From NCBI RefSeq assembly GCF_003336675.1, contig NZ_QPII01000004.1, forward strand, positions 124,001 through 188,000: a DNA stretch of 64,000 nt, given 5' to 3'. The translations under genes were made by a program, and so were the position numbers. Source of the stretch: Billgrantia montanilacus (GTDB lineage Bacteria > Pseudomonadota > Gammaproteobacteria > Pseudomonadales > Halomonadaceae). Every line of letters begins with the position of its first letter. Within the stretch, counting starts at the first letter, position 1. Positions 51,068-60,077 of this stretch are shown here, piece after piece. The notes beneath the pieces are model-generated. The model was not told where the DNA came from, did not search any database, and was given only the letters and a program-made list of their open reading frames with translations.

Positions 51068-52084
51068 ATGACGATGCAGAAACCCACCATCGCATTGCTG
51101 GCCATCCCGGAAGTGGCGGCTTCCACGCTGTACGGGGTTTACGATGTCTTCGCCGCTGCGGGGCGCGACTGGCCCGTCCTGATCGAGGGAAAGGCCGGCG
51201 AGCCGCTGTTCGTGCCGCAGGTGGTTGCTTGCACCGGTACGCGTGAATTGACCATCGCCAATGGCGTGCGCATCGTTCCCGACGCCGGGCTGGATTGGGT
51301 GCCCGATGTGGTGTGTATTCCCGAGATCATGCTGCCACCCCAGGCGGTGCTCGAGGGGCGCTATGCCGAGGAGGTCGAGTGGCTCAAGCGCTGCCATGCT
51401 GACGGTACTATCCTGGCGACCGCCTGTTCGGGCGCCCTGTTGCTGGCCGAGTCGGGTCTGCTGCGGGGCGAGGATGCCACCACGCACTGGGCCTACTGCG
51501 ATGTCCTGGCCCGCTATCCGGACGTGCGGGTGCATCCGCATCGAGCCCTGGTGGTCGGCGGCACCGGGAATCGCCTGGTCATGGCGGGGGGCGGTACCTC
51601 CTGGAGCGACCTGGCGCTCTATCTCATCGCGCGCCTGGCGAGTGTCGACGAGGCGATGCATCTCGCCAAGCTGTTCCTGATCGACTGGCATGCGGCCGGC
51701 CAGCTTCCCTTCGCCATGCTTGCGCGTACCCGCCAGGCAGAGGACGCTGTCATCGCCCGCTGCCAGACGTGGATCGCCGAACACTACGACGAGCCGTCGC
51801 CCGTGGCGTCCTTGATCGAGGTTTCCGGCCTCAGCGAGCGCAGTTTCCACCGTCGCTTCAGGAAGGCCACCGGCCTGACGCCCATGGAGTATGTGCACAC
51901 CCTGCGCCTGGAAGAGGCCAAGCAGATGCTGGAGACCGATAAGACGCCGGTGGATGCCATTGCCGAGGCGGTGGGCTATGAGGACGGCGCCTTCTTCGGC
52001 CGGCTATTCCGGCGCAAGGTCGGCCTGACCCCGGCCCAGTACCGTCGACGCTTCGGTGGGCTGCGCAAGGCCCTGGCGGGTTGA
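51068..52084 (+). CDS. GlxA-type AraC regulator with DJ-1/PfpI domain
   Basis: A 338-residue regulator. Residues about 5-190 are a DJ-1/PfpI-like domain with the nucleophile-elbow Cys in LATACSGALLLAE. The AraC domain follows with IEVSGLSERSFHRRFRKATG and IAEAVGYEDGAFFGRLFRRK. GlxA-type proteins often sense small metabolites. It is divergent from the methyltransferase gene. Repeat element B2 lies 90 bp after its stop. Confidence 0.88.
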   Translation: MTMQKPTIALLAIPEVAASTLYGVYDVFAAAGRDWPVLIEGKAGEPLFVPQVVACTGTRELTIANGVRIVPDAGLDWVPDVVCIPEIMLPPQAVLEGRYAEEVEWLKRCHADGTILATACSGALLLAESGLLRGEDATTHWAYCDVLARYPDVRVHPHRALVVGGTGNRLVMAGGGTSWSDLALYLIARLASVDEAMHLAKLFLIDWHAAGQLPFAMLARTRQAEDAVIARCQTWIAEHYDEPSPVASLIEVSGLSERSFHRRFRKATGLTPMEYVHTLRLEEAKQMLETDKTPVDAIAEAVGYEDGAFFGRLFRRKVGLTPAQYRRRFGGLRKALAG

Positions 52085-52173
52085 GTTCTCGCAAGCGAAA
52101 CATGGCTTTGTGTCGCTCACAGGTAACGGTGCAGCAATGGAGTGATGATCCTGGGCGGTCATTGAGCGAGGCA

Positions 52174-52320
52174 TTAGGCTTTGTACGAAAACTGCCTGCG
52201 CTTGGCCATGCGGCGTTAAAAACCGACTCAAAATGCTCATTTACACCCCGCAAACTCCGCTTTTTCGCCGATTTTTGCCTTGCCTGACCTTCGCTCGCCG
52301 ACTTTTCGTACATAGCCTAA
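52174..52320. repeat. Palindromic intergenic element B, copy 2 (short form)
   Basis: A 147-bp element related to 32780-32990. Ends are inverted repeats of 18 bp with 17 matches: TTAGGCTTTGTACGAAAA on the left, complement TTAGGCTATGTACGAAAA on the right. The shared core TGCGCTTGGCCAT, GCGGCGTTAAAAA and CTCATTTACA is nearly identical to copy 1, and the inner AAAAACCGAC/CGATTTTT stem is retained with different bases. It lacks the two-hairpin insert of copy 1. It lies between the GlxA-type gene and the arylamine acetyltransferase gene. Confidence 0.78.
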
Positions 52321-52467
52321 CGGCCGCTATGGGGGCGATAGGTCGATGCGGTATTGATATCAACTTAACTTGAGGTATTAGGCTCCGGATAATCGGCCGG
52401 CCTTAAATGGGCTGGCCAGGCATCGCCAGCAGCGACGTGGTGTCGCGGGCATAGGGAGTCTTGAAAC

Positions 52468-53370
52468 ATGACAGCTACTACTCTTCGGCAATCCGATCTT
52501 CACGACACGGCCCAGTGGGAGACATCGCCGCTCGATATCGACGCCTACCTGGCGCGTATCGACTATCGCGGTTCGCTAGCGCCGACGTTGAATACGCTAC
52601 GCGATCTGCAGCGGGCGCATCTCGCGGCGGTGCCCTTCGAAAATCTGGAGATCGCCACCGGCGGCGAAATTCGCCTCGACCTGGAGAGCCTGCAGGACAA
52701 GCTGGTGCGGCGGCGGCGCGGTGGCTACTGCCACGAACAGAACACCCTGTTCGGCACCGTGTTGGACCGGCTCGGCTTTGTCGTCGAGGGGCGCAGTGCG
52801 CGGATACTGATGGGCGACGCTGCGAGCAAGGTGACTCCCCTTGGGCACACGATCCTTAACGTGACCGTGGCGGGGCGCCAGCGGCTGGTCGATGTCGGGG
52901 TCGGCAACGTTGGGCCGCGCGAGCCGATATCGCTCGAGGAGGGTATCGAGGCACGCCATGGCCGCTGGGAATACCGTCTGGAGCGCTCACCGCTGGGGTA
53001 CTGGCTGCTGCGTCACCGCCGCCATGACGGCTGGTTCAATCTCTACCAGTTCAGCGACGAGCCTTACTATCGTGCCGACTTTGAAGAGCAAAACTATCTC
53101 GTCTCCCATCATCCGGCTTCGCCGTTCGTGCGGCGCATCGTGGCCCAGCACAACGGGGCAGAGGAGCGCCTGGCGTTAACGGACCTGGAATTGAAGATAT
53201 TTCGTCCGGGTGAGGTGCCGGAAGTGCGTCGGATCGATGCAGACGCGCTGCCCCAGGTACTGCGCGAGCGGTTCGGACTGGTGCTCGCACCGGAGCAGGA
53301 AGCCGCTTTGCTGCGGCGGGCCAAGTCGCTCGCCGAGATCTCTTTCGATGGCGAGCAACTCGGTACCTGA
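52468..53370 (+). CDS. Arylamine N-acetyltransferase
   Basis: A 300-residue NAT protein with GGGAG upstream. The catalytic triad is visible as Cys88 (RRGGYCHEQN), His127 (PLGHTIL) and Asp142 (LVDVGVG). The N-terminal helix YLARIDYRGSLAPTLNTL and VPFENLEI complete the family pattern. It transfers acetyl groups from acetyl-CoA to aromatic amines and hydrazines. It stands alone between the two repeat elements B2 and A2. Confidence 0.93.
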   Translation: MTATTLRQSDLHDTAQWETSPLDIDAYLARIDYRGSLAPTLNTLRDLQRAHLAAVPFENLEIATGGEIRLDLESLQDKLVRRRRGGYCHEQNTLFGTVLDRLGFVVEGRSARILMGDAASKVTPLGHTILNVTVAGRQRLVDVGVGNVGPREPISLEEGIEARHGRWEYRLERSPLGYWLLRHRRHDGWFNLYQFSDEPYYRADFEEQNYLVSHHPASPFVRRIVAQHNGAEERLALTDLELKIFRPGEVPEVRRIDADALPQVLRERFGLVLAPEQEAALLRRAKSLAEISFDGEQLGT

Positions 53371-53436
53371 GGTCGATCATGGCTTGGAGCGGCATACCGT
53401 CGCTGTGCATAGCGAGGGCATGCCTCCAAGTGTTAC

Positions 53437-53660
53437 GGAAACACTGCACAAATGCCTACACGAGCGAATCGCTGCGTTGCGCGGTGCTGGTGCGCCAGCC
53501 CGGTCGGAATCCTCACATATACCCCATATGCTCCCGTTGACTCGCAGCCTTCGGCTTCTCGCCCCTTCGGGGCCAGCCTACGGCTGTTTGTCGCTTCGCT
53601 CGGTTCTGTGCTCCGGGCGCCTTGCGCTTCATCTCGCTCGGCGATTTGTTCAGCGATTCC
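53437..53660. repeat. Palindromic intergenic element A, copy 2 (long form)
   Basis: A 224-bp element related to 11621-11763. Inverted ends GGAAACACTGCACAAAT and complement GGAATCGCTGAACAAAT; internal hairpin CATAT-ACCCC-ATATG. The long form has two inserts, one of them hairpin-rich with GCCCC-TTCG-GGGC and AGCC-TA-GGCT-like stems. It fills most of the 392-bp gap between the NAT and AhpD-like genes, which otherwise holds no gene. Confidence 0.75.
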
Positions 53661-53762
53661 TTACGGCGCCGATTGAGAACGTTTACCGACGAGCCGAATG
53701 GCGAGCAGGCAGTGAGGCTGGTGTGCTGAGCCGATGGTGTTGGGAGACTCGCGACCAAACAG

Positions 53763-54221
53763 TCATGCGGGTTGGTAGTTGCCGGCATCGGCGGCAAAGC
53801 CGATTGCCAGACGGTTCCAGGCATTGATGGTGCAGATGGCGAGGGTGAGGTCGGTCAGGCCCTTCTCGGAGAAGTGCTCGCCGGTAGCCTCGAACAGCGC
53901 CTCATCGATGCCGCGGCCGGCGATGAGGGTGTGGGCCTCGGCCCAGGCCAGGGCGGCGCGCTCGCGTTCGGTGTAGAAGGGCGTTTCGCGCCAGGCGCTC
54001 AGGGCATAGAGCCGCTGCTCGGTTTCACCGGCCTTGCGTGCGTCCTTGGTGTGCATGTCGATGCAGTAGGCGCAGCCGTTGATCTGCGAAACCCGGGTAT
54101 AGACCAGCGCCAGCAGGCCATTGCTGAGTTCGCCATCTTCCGCTGCCTTGTGAACATGGTTCTGCAGGTCGAGTATGGCCTTGAGACCGGCGGGGCTGGC
54201 GGAGAAATAATTCATGCGCAT
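53763..54221 (-). CDS. AhpD-like alkylhydroperoxidase/carboxymuconolactone decarboxylase family protein
   Basis: A 152-residue protein starting MRMNYFSASPAGL. CAYCIDMH (Cys50, Cys53, His57) is the CxxC-H active site of AhpD-like peroxidases. The group is typical for small stress-response proteins. It is on the same strand as ndh, 82 bp downstream, and may be co-transcribed with it. Confidence 0.88.
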   Translation of the reverse strand: MRMNYFSASPAGLKAILDLQNHVHKAAEDGELSNGLLALVYTRVSQINGCAYCIDMHTKDARKAGETEQRLYALSAWRETPFYTERERAALAWAEAHTLIAGRGIDEALFEATGEHFSEKGLTDLTLAICTINAWNRLAIGFAADAGNYQPA

Positions 54222-54302
54222 GGGTGGGGCTCCAGAAATGAATGGAGTCCCCACCCTAGACCGGCCGCTAGCGGCAGAATTGTAGTTTTTCGACCTGCTG
54301 GA

Positions 54303-55601
54303 TCAGTGCAGCTTCATGCGCGGGCGAATGAAGCGGTTGAGCCCGTCCGAGAGCAGGATCAGCGCGGTCTTGGCCGTGCCATGGATGGCGCGCTGGTGCA
54401 TGCGATAGAGCGAGGCGTAGAAGAACTTGGCCAGCCGCCCTTCGATGAACAAGCTGCGTGCAGAGGCGCCACGCATCAGGCTGCCGATTGCCTCGAAGTG
54501 GGCCAGTGAGATGAGCGAGCCGCGGTCGCGGTAGCGGAACGGCTTGAGCGTGCCGTTCCCGAGCCGGGCGACCAGATTCTTGTAGAGCCTCTGGGCCTGC
54601 TGGTGGGCGGCCTGTGCCCGCGGTGGCACCATGGAGCCGTCCGGCTGCGGGCAGCTGGCACAGTCGCCGAAAACGAAGATATTGGGGTCGTCGACGCTCT
54701 GCAGCGTCGGCTCGACCTTGATGCGCTGGTTGCGGTCCAGGGTCAGGCCCAGATCGCGCAGTACTTCGGGTGCCTTGATGCCCGCGGCCCACACGTTGAG
54801 GTCCGTCTCGATGCGCTGCTCGTCGGCGGTAACGATGGCACCCTCCTCGACGGACACCACCCGGGTGCCGGTATGCACCTGCACGCCCAGGCGTTCAAGC
54901 TCGGTACGCACGGCCTCGCGAATGCGCTCGGGCAGTGCCGGGAGTACATCCGGCGCCGCCTCGATCAGGTGGACTTCAAGGTGGCGGCTGTCCATCTCGG
55001 TGAAGCCGTAGCTGTGCAGCATGCGCGAGGCATCGTAGAGTTCCGCCGAGAGCTCTACGCCGGTGGCGCCGGCGCCGACGATGCCGACGGTGAGCCGTGG
55101 GTGCAGGCGCCGTTCGGGGTCGCTATAGCGCAGGAAGGTATTGAGCATGTCGTGGCGGAAGGCTTCGGCCTGGGCCGGACTGTCGAGAAAATGACAGTAT
55201 TCGGACACGCCGGGCGTGCCGAAGTCGTTGCTCACGCTGCCCAGTGACAGCACCAGCAAGTCGTACTCCAGGGTGCGCGCGGGCAGCACTTCCTCGCCGT
55301 GGTCGTCGAGCACTGGCGCCAGGCGCAGCTGGCGGGCATCGCGGTCGAGGCCATGGAGCGTGCCTCGCTGGAAGCGATAGCCATTGAGCTGAGCATGGCT
55401 CTGGTAGGAGATCTCGTCGATGCTGGAATCCAGCGCCCCGGTGGCGACCTCATGCAGCAGCGGTTTCCAGATATGCGTGGAATTGCGGTCGATGAGCGTG
55501 ATCTCTGCCTTGCCACGTCGTCCCAGGCGCCGGCCGAGGCGCGTCACCAGCTCCAGTCCGCCGGCGCCACCGCCGACGACCACCATTCGCGTTTTGTCCA
55601 T
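54303..55601 (-). CDS. ndh: Type II NADH dehydrogenase
   Basis: A 432-residue flavoprotein with two dinucleotide folds: VVVGGGAGGLELVTRL for FAD (near 8-23) and VGIVGAGATGVELSAEL for NADH (near 172-188). NIFVFGDCASCPQPDGS is the C-terminal FAD motif, and the last about 60 residues form amphipathic helices for membrane binding. It oxidises NADH and reduces ubiquinone without proton pumping. An AhpD-like gene follows. Confidence 0.92.
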   Translation of the reverse strand: MDKTRMVVVGGGAGGLELVTRLGRRLGRRGKAEITLIDRNSTHIWKPLLHEVATGALDSSIDEISYQSHAQLNGYRFQRGTLHGLDRDARQLRLAPVLDDHGEEVLPARTLEYDLLVLSLGSVSNDFGTPGVSEYCHFLDSPAQAEAFRHDMLNTFLRYSDPERRLHPRLTVGIVGAGATGVELSAELYDASRMLHSYGFTEMDSRHLEVHLIEAAPDVLPALPERIREAVRTELERLGVQVHTGTRVVSVEEGAIVTADEQRIETDLNVWAAGIKAPEVLRDLGLTLDRNQRIKVEPTLQSVDDPNIFVFGDCASCPQPDGSMVPPRAQAAHQQAQRLYKNLVARLGNGTLKPFRYRDRGSLISLAHFEAIGSLMRGASARSLFIEGRLAKFFYASLYRMHQRAIHGTAKTALILLSDGLNRFIRPRMKLH

Positions 55602-55769
55602 GTATTGCTCCGTCAGGATGAGAGATTATGCATTTGAAAAAGGGGCCTCTACTGTACCGCTGGAACCTGAGAGTCGTTGCTCTTTTTTACCCATATCAGG
55701 GACAGCGTCAGGTACGCTGCGATTGACCGGCCCCGAGCGGTTACTCCCTTATGCTGAAAGGCTTCGAAT

Positions 55770-56651
55770 ATGAGTGACGTTCCCCAGCCTGACCTGGCTG
55801 GCAACACCGGCATTGGAAATTTTCGGCTTGTTTCTCAGGCGGTGACCACCGGCTTGACGCTCAAGCGCTTCGCGCCCTGCCCGGCGCTGCGTCAATACGT
55901 GCAGTGCTACTGGCTGGCAAGGGGGCGGGTCGGCGGCGAGCCGGCGGGCGTGGAGTTGCTGCATCCGGACGGTGCCGCGGGGTTGCTGTTCAACTTCGGC
56001 GGTGCGCTCGAACGCGATGGCGAGCGGATGCGTGGGAACTGCTGGGTCGAGGGCCCCAAGCGACACACGGCGCGGCTGGCGGTGGGGGAAACGCTCGACC
56101 TGCTCGGCGTGCACTTCCGGCCGGGTATGGCATATCCCTTTGTCGGCGAAGCGCTTTCAGCCCTGGTCGGTGGGGAGCTGACGCCGGGCGATGCCTTGCG
56201 CCGGCTCGAACTCGAAGCGCTGCACGAGCAACTGCATGAGACGCCCGATTTTCCGGCTCGCATCGCGCTGCTGGAGGGCTACCTGCTGGAGCGCCTACGG
56301 CGCCACGAAGCACCGGCGGTGCCGGCCCTGGTGGCATCGCTTGACTGGCTTCAGCGTCGTCATGGCCAGGGCAGCATCGCTGAGCTGGTGGAGGAGCTGC
56401 CGTTCGGCCAACGCCGCCTGGAGCGGTTGTTCCAGCACCACGTGGGGCTCTCGCCCAAGCGTTACGCCCGGCTGCTACGCGTCGCTTACAGCCGTGAGCT
56501 GATCAAGCAGGGCGGTGTCGCCGCCTCGCTGACCGATACCGCCTTCGCTGCCGGCTACTTCGACCAATCGCACTTCATCCACGACTTCAAGGCCGTCACC
56601 GGCCTCACCCCGGGCGGCTATCTCGACTACGCGCAGCGGCGCTATGGGTAG
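55770..56651 (+). CDS. AraC family regulator with DUF6597-like sensor
   Basis: A 293-residue regulator. The N-terminal domain, with LRQYVQCYWLARG and LHPDGAAGLLFNFGG, is the type now called DUF6597, and the AraC domain has ELVEELPFGQRRLERLFQHH and DTAFAAGYFDQSHFIHDFKA. It lies divergent from ndh (168 bp) and convergent with the DUF899 remnant. Its target is not evident. Confidence 0.87.
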   Translation: MSDVPQPDLAGNTGIGNFRLVSQAVTTGLTLKRFAPCPALRQYVQCYWLARGRVGGEPAGVELLHPDGAAGLLFNFGGALERDGERMRGNCWVEGPKRHTARLAVGETLDLLGVHFRPGMAYPFVGEALSALVGGELTPGDALRRLELEALHEQLHETPDFPARIALLEGYLLERLRRHEAPAVPALVASLDWLQRRHGQGSIAELVEELPFGQRRLERLFQHHVGLSPKRYARLLRVAYSRELIKQGGVAASLTDTAFAAGYFDQSHFIHDFKAVTGLTPGGYLDYAQRRYG

Positions 56652-56672
56652 CGGCGACTCCCTGAGCGGTAC

Positions 56673-56775
56673 TCAACCGTAGGTCGGCCGCTGCGGCCAT
56701 CCCGTCGGCGAATCCTCGAAATCCTCCTGGCGCCCATAGGGCGTCCTGTCGAGCAGGGCATGGAAGTCGATGTGG
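56673..56775 (-). pseudogene. C-terminal remnant of a DUF899 protein
   Basis: About 32 codons reading [20 protein letters not shown] to the stop match the C-terminus of the DUF899 protein at 35186-35896 (LTPYGRQESWEDSPAGWPQ). No upstream part of that protein survives in this frame, because the next minus-strand gene is a different, complete DUF899 member ending at 56786. Confidence 0.75.
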
Positions 56776-56785
56776 CTCGCCCATC

Positions 56786-57517
56786 CTATTTTTCCAATTC
56801 GTACTCGTCGTGGCGTTTCACCCAGTCCATCAGGTTGCGGTGAGGCCCCGTCTCGTTGCGGCCCTTGGGCGTCATGTCGAGCAGCATGTAGGTGCTGTCG
56901 ACGAGTTCGTCGCCGCGCCCGTAGGTCGAGTAGGTATGGAAGGTTTCGCCATTGGTGTTGCGGTAGAACACGCTGAGGCCGGACAGATCCTCGATCGAGA
57001 CGTTGGCCGTGGCGTAGTTGTAGGTGACCGCCCCCTGGGCGATCGCTTCGGGGGTGAATGAGACCTGGTAGTCGTAGTTGAAGTCGCTGCCGTGCGAGGA
57101 GACCCACTTCACCTGCCAGCCCATGCGCTGCCGGTAGGCCTCGATCTCGTCGAGCGGGGCGCGGGAGACCCGAACCAGGCTCACGTCATGATGCTCGAGG
57201 TGCACTCGCGTGCCTTCGATGTGGTCGGCCGTGAAGGAGCAGCCGATACATCCCACCCCCCAGCCGGGGCCGAACATGAAGTGATGGACGATGAGCTGGC
57301 TGCGTCCGGCGAACAGCTCGGCGAGCGTCTTGCGGCCTTCGAGCGTATCGAAGGCGTACTCTTTCTCGACTTTCACCCACGGCATGGCGCGGCGCTTGGC
57401 GTTCAGTTCGTCGCGCAGGCGGGTGAGCTCCTTTTCCCTTGCCAGAAGCTCCTTGCGGGCGGCGAGCCAATCGTCGCGAGAGACGACGGGGCGGGATATT
57501 GCATCGTGCGCTGACAT
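56786..57517 (-). CDS. DUF899 thioredoxin-like family protein, second copy
   Basis: A 243-residue protein: [42 protein letters not shown] (CxxC), [12 protein letters not shown] and RHDEYELEK. The start at 57517 follows GGAG and removes a long non-homologous extension. It is divergent from padR, and the PadR palindrome lies between the two starts (93 bp from this one), so it may belong to the same regulon. Confidence 0.86.
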   Translation of the reverse strand: MSAHDAISRPVVSRDDWLAARKELLAREKELTRLRDELNAKRRAMPWVKVEKEYAFDTLEGRKTLAELFAGRSQLIVHHFMFGPGWGVGCIGCSFTADHIEGTRVHLEHHDVSLVRVSRAPLDEIEAYRQRMGWQVKWVSSHGSDFNYDYQVSFTPEAIAQGAVTYNYATANVSIEDLSGLSVFYRNTNGETFHTYSTYGRGDELVDSTYMLLDMTPKGRNETGPHRNLMDWVKRHDEYELEK

Positions 57518-57603
57518 GAGGAGTTCTCCTGTTGCTGTCTTTGCACGAGGTAGTCGTCCTGGTGGGGTCGGATTCGACAGGAGGGCGTTTGGCGACATGA
57601 ATA

Positions 57604-57630
57604 TTGACGCCTCGATCATCGAGGTATAAG
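57604..57630 (+). promoter_or_regulatory. padR promoter with palindromic operator in the spacer
   Basis: TTGACG (57604-57609) and TATAAG (57625-57630) flank the perfect dyad CCTCGAT-C-ATCGAGG (57610-57624). The spacer is 15 bp, short of optimum. The padR ATG lies 9 nt after the -10 and no ribosome site fits between, so the transcript may be leaderless. The same palindrome recurs at 58088-58104. Confidence 0.7.
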
Positions 57631-57638
57631 TTTCAACC

Positions 57639-58061
57639 ATGACCCAAGCAAAGACCGAATCGGCTACCGGCCGCAAGATTCCCGACTACAGCGAGCCTTC
57701 GTACTGGCACGGCACGATCAAGATGTCGCTGTCGAAGTTCTTCGTGCTCAGCGTGCTGCATCGCAAGCCGATGCACGGCTACGAGGTAGTGCAGGCGGTG
57801 GAGAAGAGCACCAAGGGCTGCTGCAGTCCATCGGAGGGTACGGTCTACCCGATGCTCAACGAGTTCGAGGCAGGCGGTTACCTGAGTTCATCTGCCGAGG
57901 TGGTGCAGGGGCGAACGCGCAAGGTCTACGCGCTGACGGAGAAGGGCCGGGAGGCCTTCCAGGTGGCGGTGGATGCCTGGCTGGAAGCCACGGACTGCAT
58001 CCTTGAGAGCCGCCGCATGGCGGGCGGGGCGAATAGCGACCGGGAGGGGAGAGAGACGTGA
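57639..58061 (+). CDS. PadR family transcriptional repressor
   Basis: A 140-residue winged-helix protein: KFFVLSVLHRKPMHGYEVVQAV, then GTVYPMLNEFEAGGYLSS and TRKVYALTEKGREAF, the PadR DNA-binding core with a short C-terminal helix. Two adjacent cysteines in KGCCSPSEGT are notable and could bind a thiol-reactive ligand such as a trivalent arsenical; this is inference. It sits in front of an MFS exporter and arsH, with the same palindrome upstream of padR and of the MFS gene. Confidence 0.87.
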   Translation: MTQAKTESATGRKIPDYSEPSYWHGTIKMSLSKFFVLSVLHRKPMHGYEVVQAVEKSTKGCCSPSEGTVYPMLNEFEAGGYLSSSAEVVQGRTRKVYALTEKGREAFQVAVDAWLEATDCILESRRMAGGANSDREGRET

Positions 58062-58087
58062 AGGCGAGTCTTTTCTCAGGTGTTGAT

Positions 58088-58104
58088 ACCTCGATGATCG
58101 AGGT
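58088..58104 (+). promoter_or_regulatory. Second PadR palindrome, upstream of the MFS-arsH genes
   Basis: ACCTCGATGATCGAGGT is a perfect 17-bp dyad 9 bp before the MFS start codon (58114), preceded by TTGATA at 58083. It shares the CCTCGAT-N-ATCGAGG core with the operator before padR. Confidence 0.78.
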
Positions 58105-58113
58105 AAGTGGCAC

Positions 58114-59274
58114 ATGAACCGTTCCCGAGTGGTGATCGCCCTGGGCGTTTCCCAGACCCTGGCCTGGGGCTCGACCTACTACCTGCCTGCGATCCTTGCT
58201 GTGCCCATGGCGCAGGATCTCGGCCTGACGACCGGCACGGTATTCGCGGCGTTTTCCTCGGCGCTGGTAGTCTCGGCGATTCTGGGGCCGGCGGTGGGGC
58301 GGCACATCGATCGCTTCGGCGGGCGCGACGTGCTGATGGTTTCCAGCTTGGTATTCTCCCTGGGGCTGCTGCTGTTGGGACTGGCCGCCGGGCCCATGAT
58401 GCTGTGGGTGGGGTGGCTGGTGATCGGCGTCGGCATGGGGATGGGGCTGTACGAATCGGCCTTCTCCACCCTGGCGGGGCTCTACGGCCGCGAGGCGCGC
58501 GGCCCCATCACCGGCATCACGCTGCTGGCGGGCTTTGCCAGCACCGTGTGCTGGCCGATCACCGGTTGGCTCAACGCCGAATTCGGTTGGCAGAACGCCT
58601 GCTTCACCTGGGCGGCGGTGCACCTGCTGCTGGGCCTGCCGCTCAACCGCCTGCTGGTACCCTTCGGCATCCAGCCGCCCGCTCAACGCGTCGAGGCGTC
58701 AGCGGCCGAAGGAGAGACGACCTGGTTACCCATGGCGCTGCTGGCCTTCGTCTTCGCCGTGACCTGGTTCGTCAGTACCGGCATGGCGGCGCACCTGCCA
58801 TGGTTGCTGCAGATCGCAGGCCTGTCGCCTGCTGGTGCCATTGCCGCCGCGGCGCTGGTGGGGCCGGCCCAGGTGGCGGCGCGGCTGCTCGAGTTCTCGC
58901 TGCTGCAGCGTTTCCATCCGCTGCTTTCGGCAAAGCTGGCGGTGGTTGCCCATCCGCTCGGGGCGCTCGGCGTGATGGCGCTGGGGGCACCACTGGCCAC
59001 GCTGTTCGTGCTGCTGCACGGTGCCGGCAACGGCATTCTCACCATCGCCAAGGGCACGCTGCCGCTGGCCATCTTCGGCCCGCACGGCTATGGCCTGCGC
59101 CAGGGCGTGCTGATGGTGCCGGCACGCTTCGGTCAGGCGCTGGCGCCGCTCACCTTTGCCCTGCTGATCGAGCGTTTCGGCACCCAGGCGCTGCTGTTTT
59201 CCTCCGCCCTGGGGCTCGCGGCCCTGGTGGCGCTGTTCGTTCTGCAAACCCATGCCATGAAGGAGGCGACATGA
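58114..59274 (+). CDS. MFS exporter of the padR-arsH locus
   Basis: A 386-residue 12-helix MFS protein: [20 protein letters not shown] in helix 1, a DRFGGRDVL loop 2-3 and [20 protein letters not shown] near helix 10. It overlaps arsH by 4 bp (ATGA), so the two are translationally coupled. Association with ArsH suggests export of arsenicals or other aromatic or metalloid toxins, but no residue signature proves this. No arsB, acr3, arsC, arsJ or arsM is in the window. Confidence 0.85.
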   Translation: MNRSRVVIALGVSQTLAWGSTYYLPAILAVPMAQDLGLTTGTVFAAFSSALVVSAILGPAVGRHIDRFGGRDVLMVSSLVFSLGLLLLGLAAGPMMLWVGWLVIGVGMGMGLYESAFSTLAGLYGREARGPITGITLLAGFASTVCWPITGWLNAEFGWQNACFTWAAVHLLLGLPLNRLLVPFGIQPPAQRVEASAAEGETTWLPMALLAFVFAVTWFVSTGMAAHLPWLLQIAGLSPAGAIAAAALVGPAQVAARLLEFSLLQRFHPLLSAKLAVVAHPLGALGVMALGAPLATLFVLLHGAGNGILTIAKGTLPLAIFGPHGYGLRQGVLMVPARFGQALAPLTFALLIERFGTQALLFSSALGLAALVALFVLQTHAMKEAT

Positions 59275-60017
59275 GGCTTCGCACACTGTCCGACCCCGAC
59301 CATCTCCCGGCCCTCGACAAGCGTTTCGTTCGCCAGCGACCCGGCCAGGGCCTACCCGATACGCTGGGACATCCGCCGCGCATCCTGCTGCTCTACGGCT
59401 CGTTGCGCGAGCGCTCCTTTTCGCGCCTGGCGGTGGAGGAGGCCGCGCGGCTGCTGCGTCACTTCGGCGCCGAGACGCGGATTTTCGATCCTTCCGACCT
59501 GCCGCTGCCGGATCAGGTGGCCGGCGACGATCACCCGGCGGTATGCGAACTGCGCGAGCTGGCCATCTGGTCCGAAGGGCAAGTGTGGTGCAGCCCCGAG
59601 CGCCACGGGCAGATCACCGGCGTAATGAAAACCCAGATCGACCACTTGCCGCTGAGCATGGGGGCGGTACGCCCCACCCAGGGGCGTACCCTGGCGGTCA
59701 TGCAGGTCAGCGGCGGCTCGCAGTCGTTCAACGCGGTGAATACCCTGCGCCTGCTGGGGCGCTGGATGCGCATGGTCACCATCCCCAACCAGTCCAGCGT
59801 GCCCAAGGCCTACCAGGAGTTCGACGAAGCTGGCCGCATGCGGCCCTCGCCGCTCTACGACCGCATCGTCGATGTGATGGAGGAGCTGGTGCGTTTCACC
59901 CTGCTGCTGCGACCTCACGCCGAGCCCCTGGTCGACCGCTATTCGGAGCGACGCGAAGCGGCCGGCGCCAAGGCTGACCCGGTGACGGACAAGGCGGCAG
60001 TGAGTCAGGCCACATAG
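59271..60017 (+). CDS. arsH: ArsH NADPH-dependent FMN oxidoreductase
   Basis: A 248-residue flavoprotein with AGGAGG 4 nt before the [23 protein letters not shown] is the FMN-phosphate motif, [19 protein letters not shown] the flavin ring loop, and [20 protein letters not shown] and [17 protein letters not shown] are ArsH-specific. ArsH reduces or oxidises using NADPH and FMN; some oxidise trivalent methyl- and aryl-arsenicals. It is coupled to an MFS exporter under a PadR-type regulator, without an ArsR partner. Confidence 0.92.
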   Translation: MRLRTLSDPDHLPALDKRFVRQRPGQGLPDTLGHPPRILLLYGSLRERSFSRLAVEEAARLLRHFGAETRIFDPSDLPLPDQVAGDDHPAVCELRELAIWSEGQVWCSPERHGQITGVMKTQIDHLPLSMGAVRPTQGRTLAVMQVSGGSQSFNAVNTLRLLGRWMRMVTIPNQSSVPKAYQEFDEAGRMRPSPLYDRIVDVMEELVRFTLLLRPHAEPLVDRYSERREAAGAKADPVTDKAAVSQAT

Positions 60018-60025
60018 CGAATGGC

Positions 60026-60049
60026 AAAAAGCGGGGCGCTTTGCGCCCC
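60026..60049 (-). terminator. Intrinsic terminator of azoR
   Basis: On the minus strand GGGGCGC-AAA-GCGCCCC followed by GC and TTTTT, 29 bp after the azoreductase stop. The stem could also help end arsH transcription from the other side. Confidence 0.82.
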
Positions 60050-60077
60050 GGTGTTCAGCAACTTTGAAGGGCAGTCA

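Noticed and set aside
48981..53370. PhzF, methyltransferase, GlxA-type regulator and arylamine acetyltransferase considered as a biosynthetic cluster
   Set aside because: Genes are on alternating strands with separate promoters and repeat elements between them; no core biosynthetic enzyme is present.
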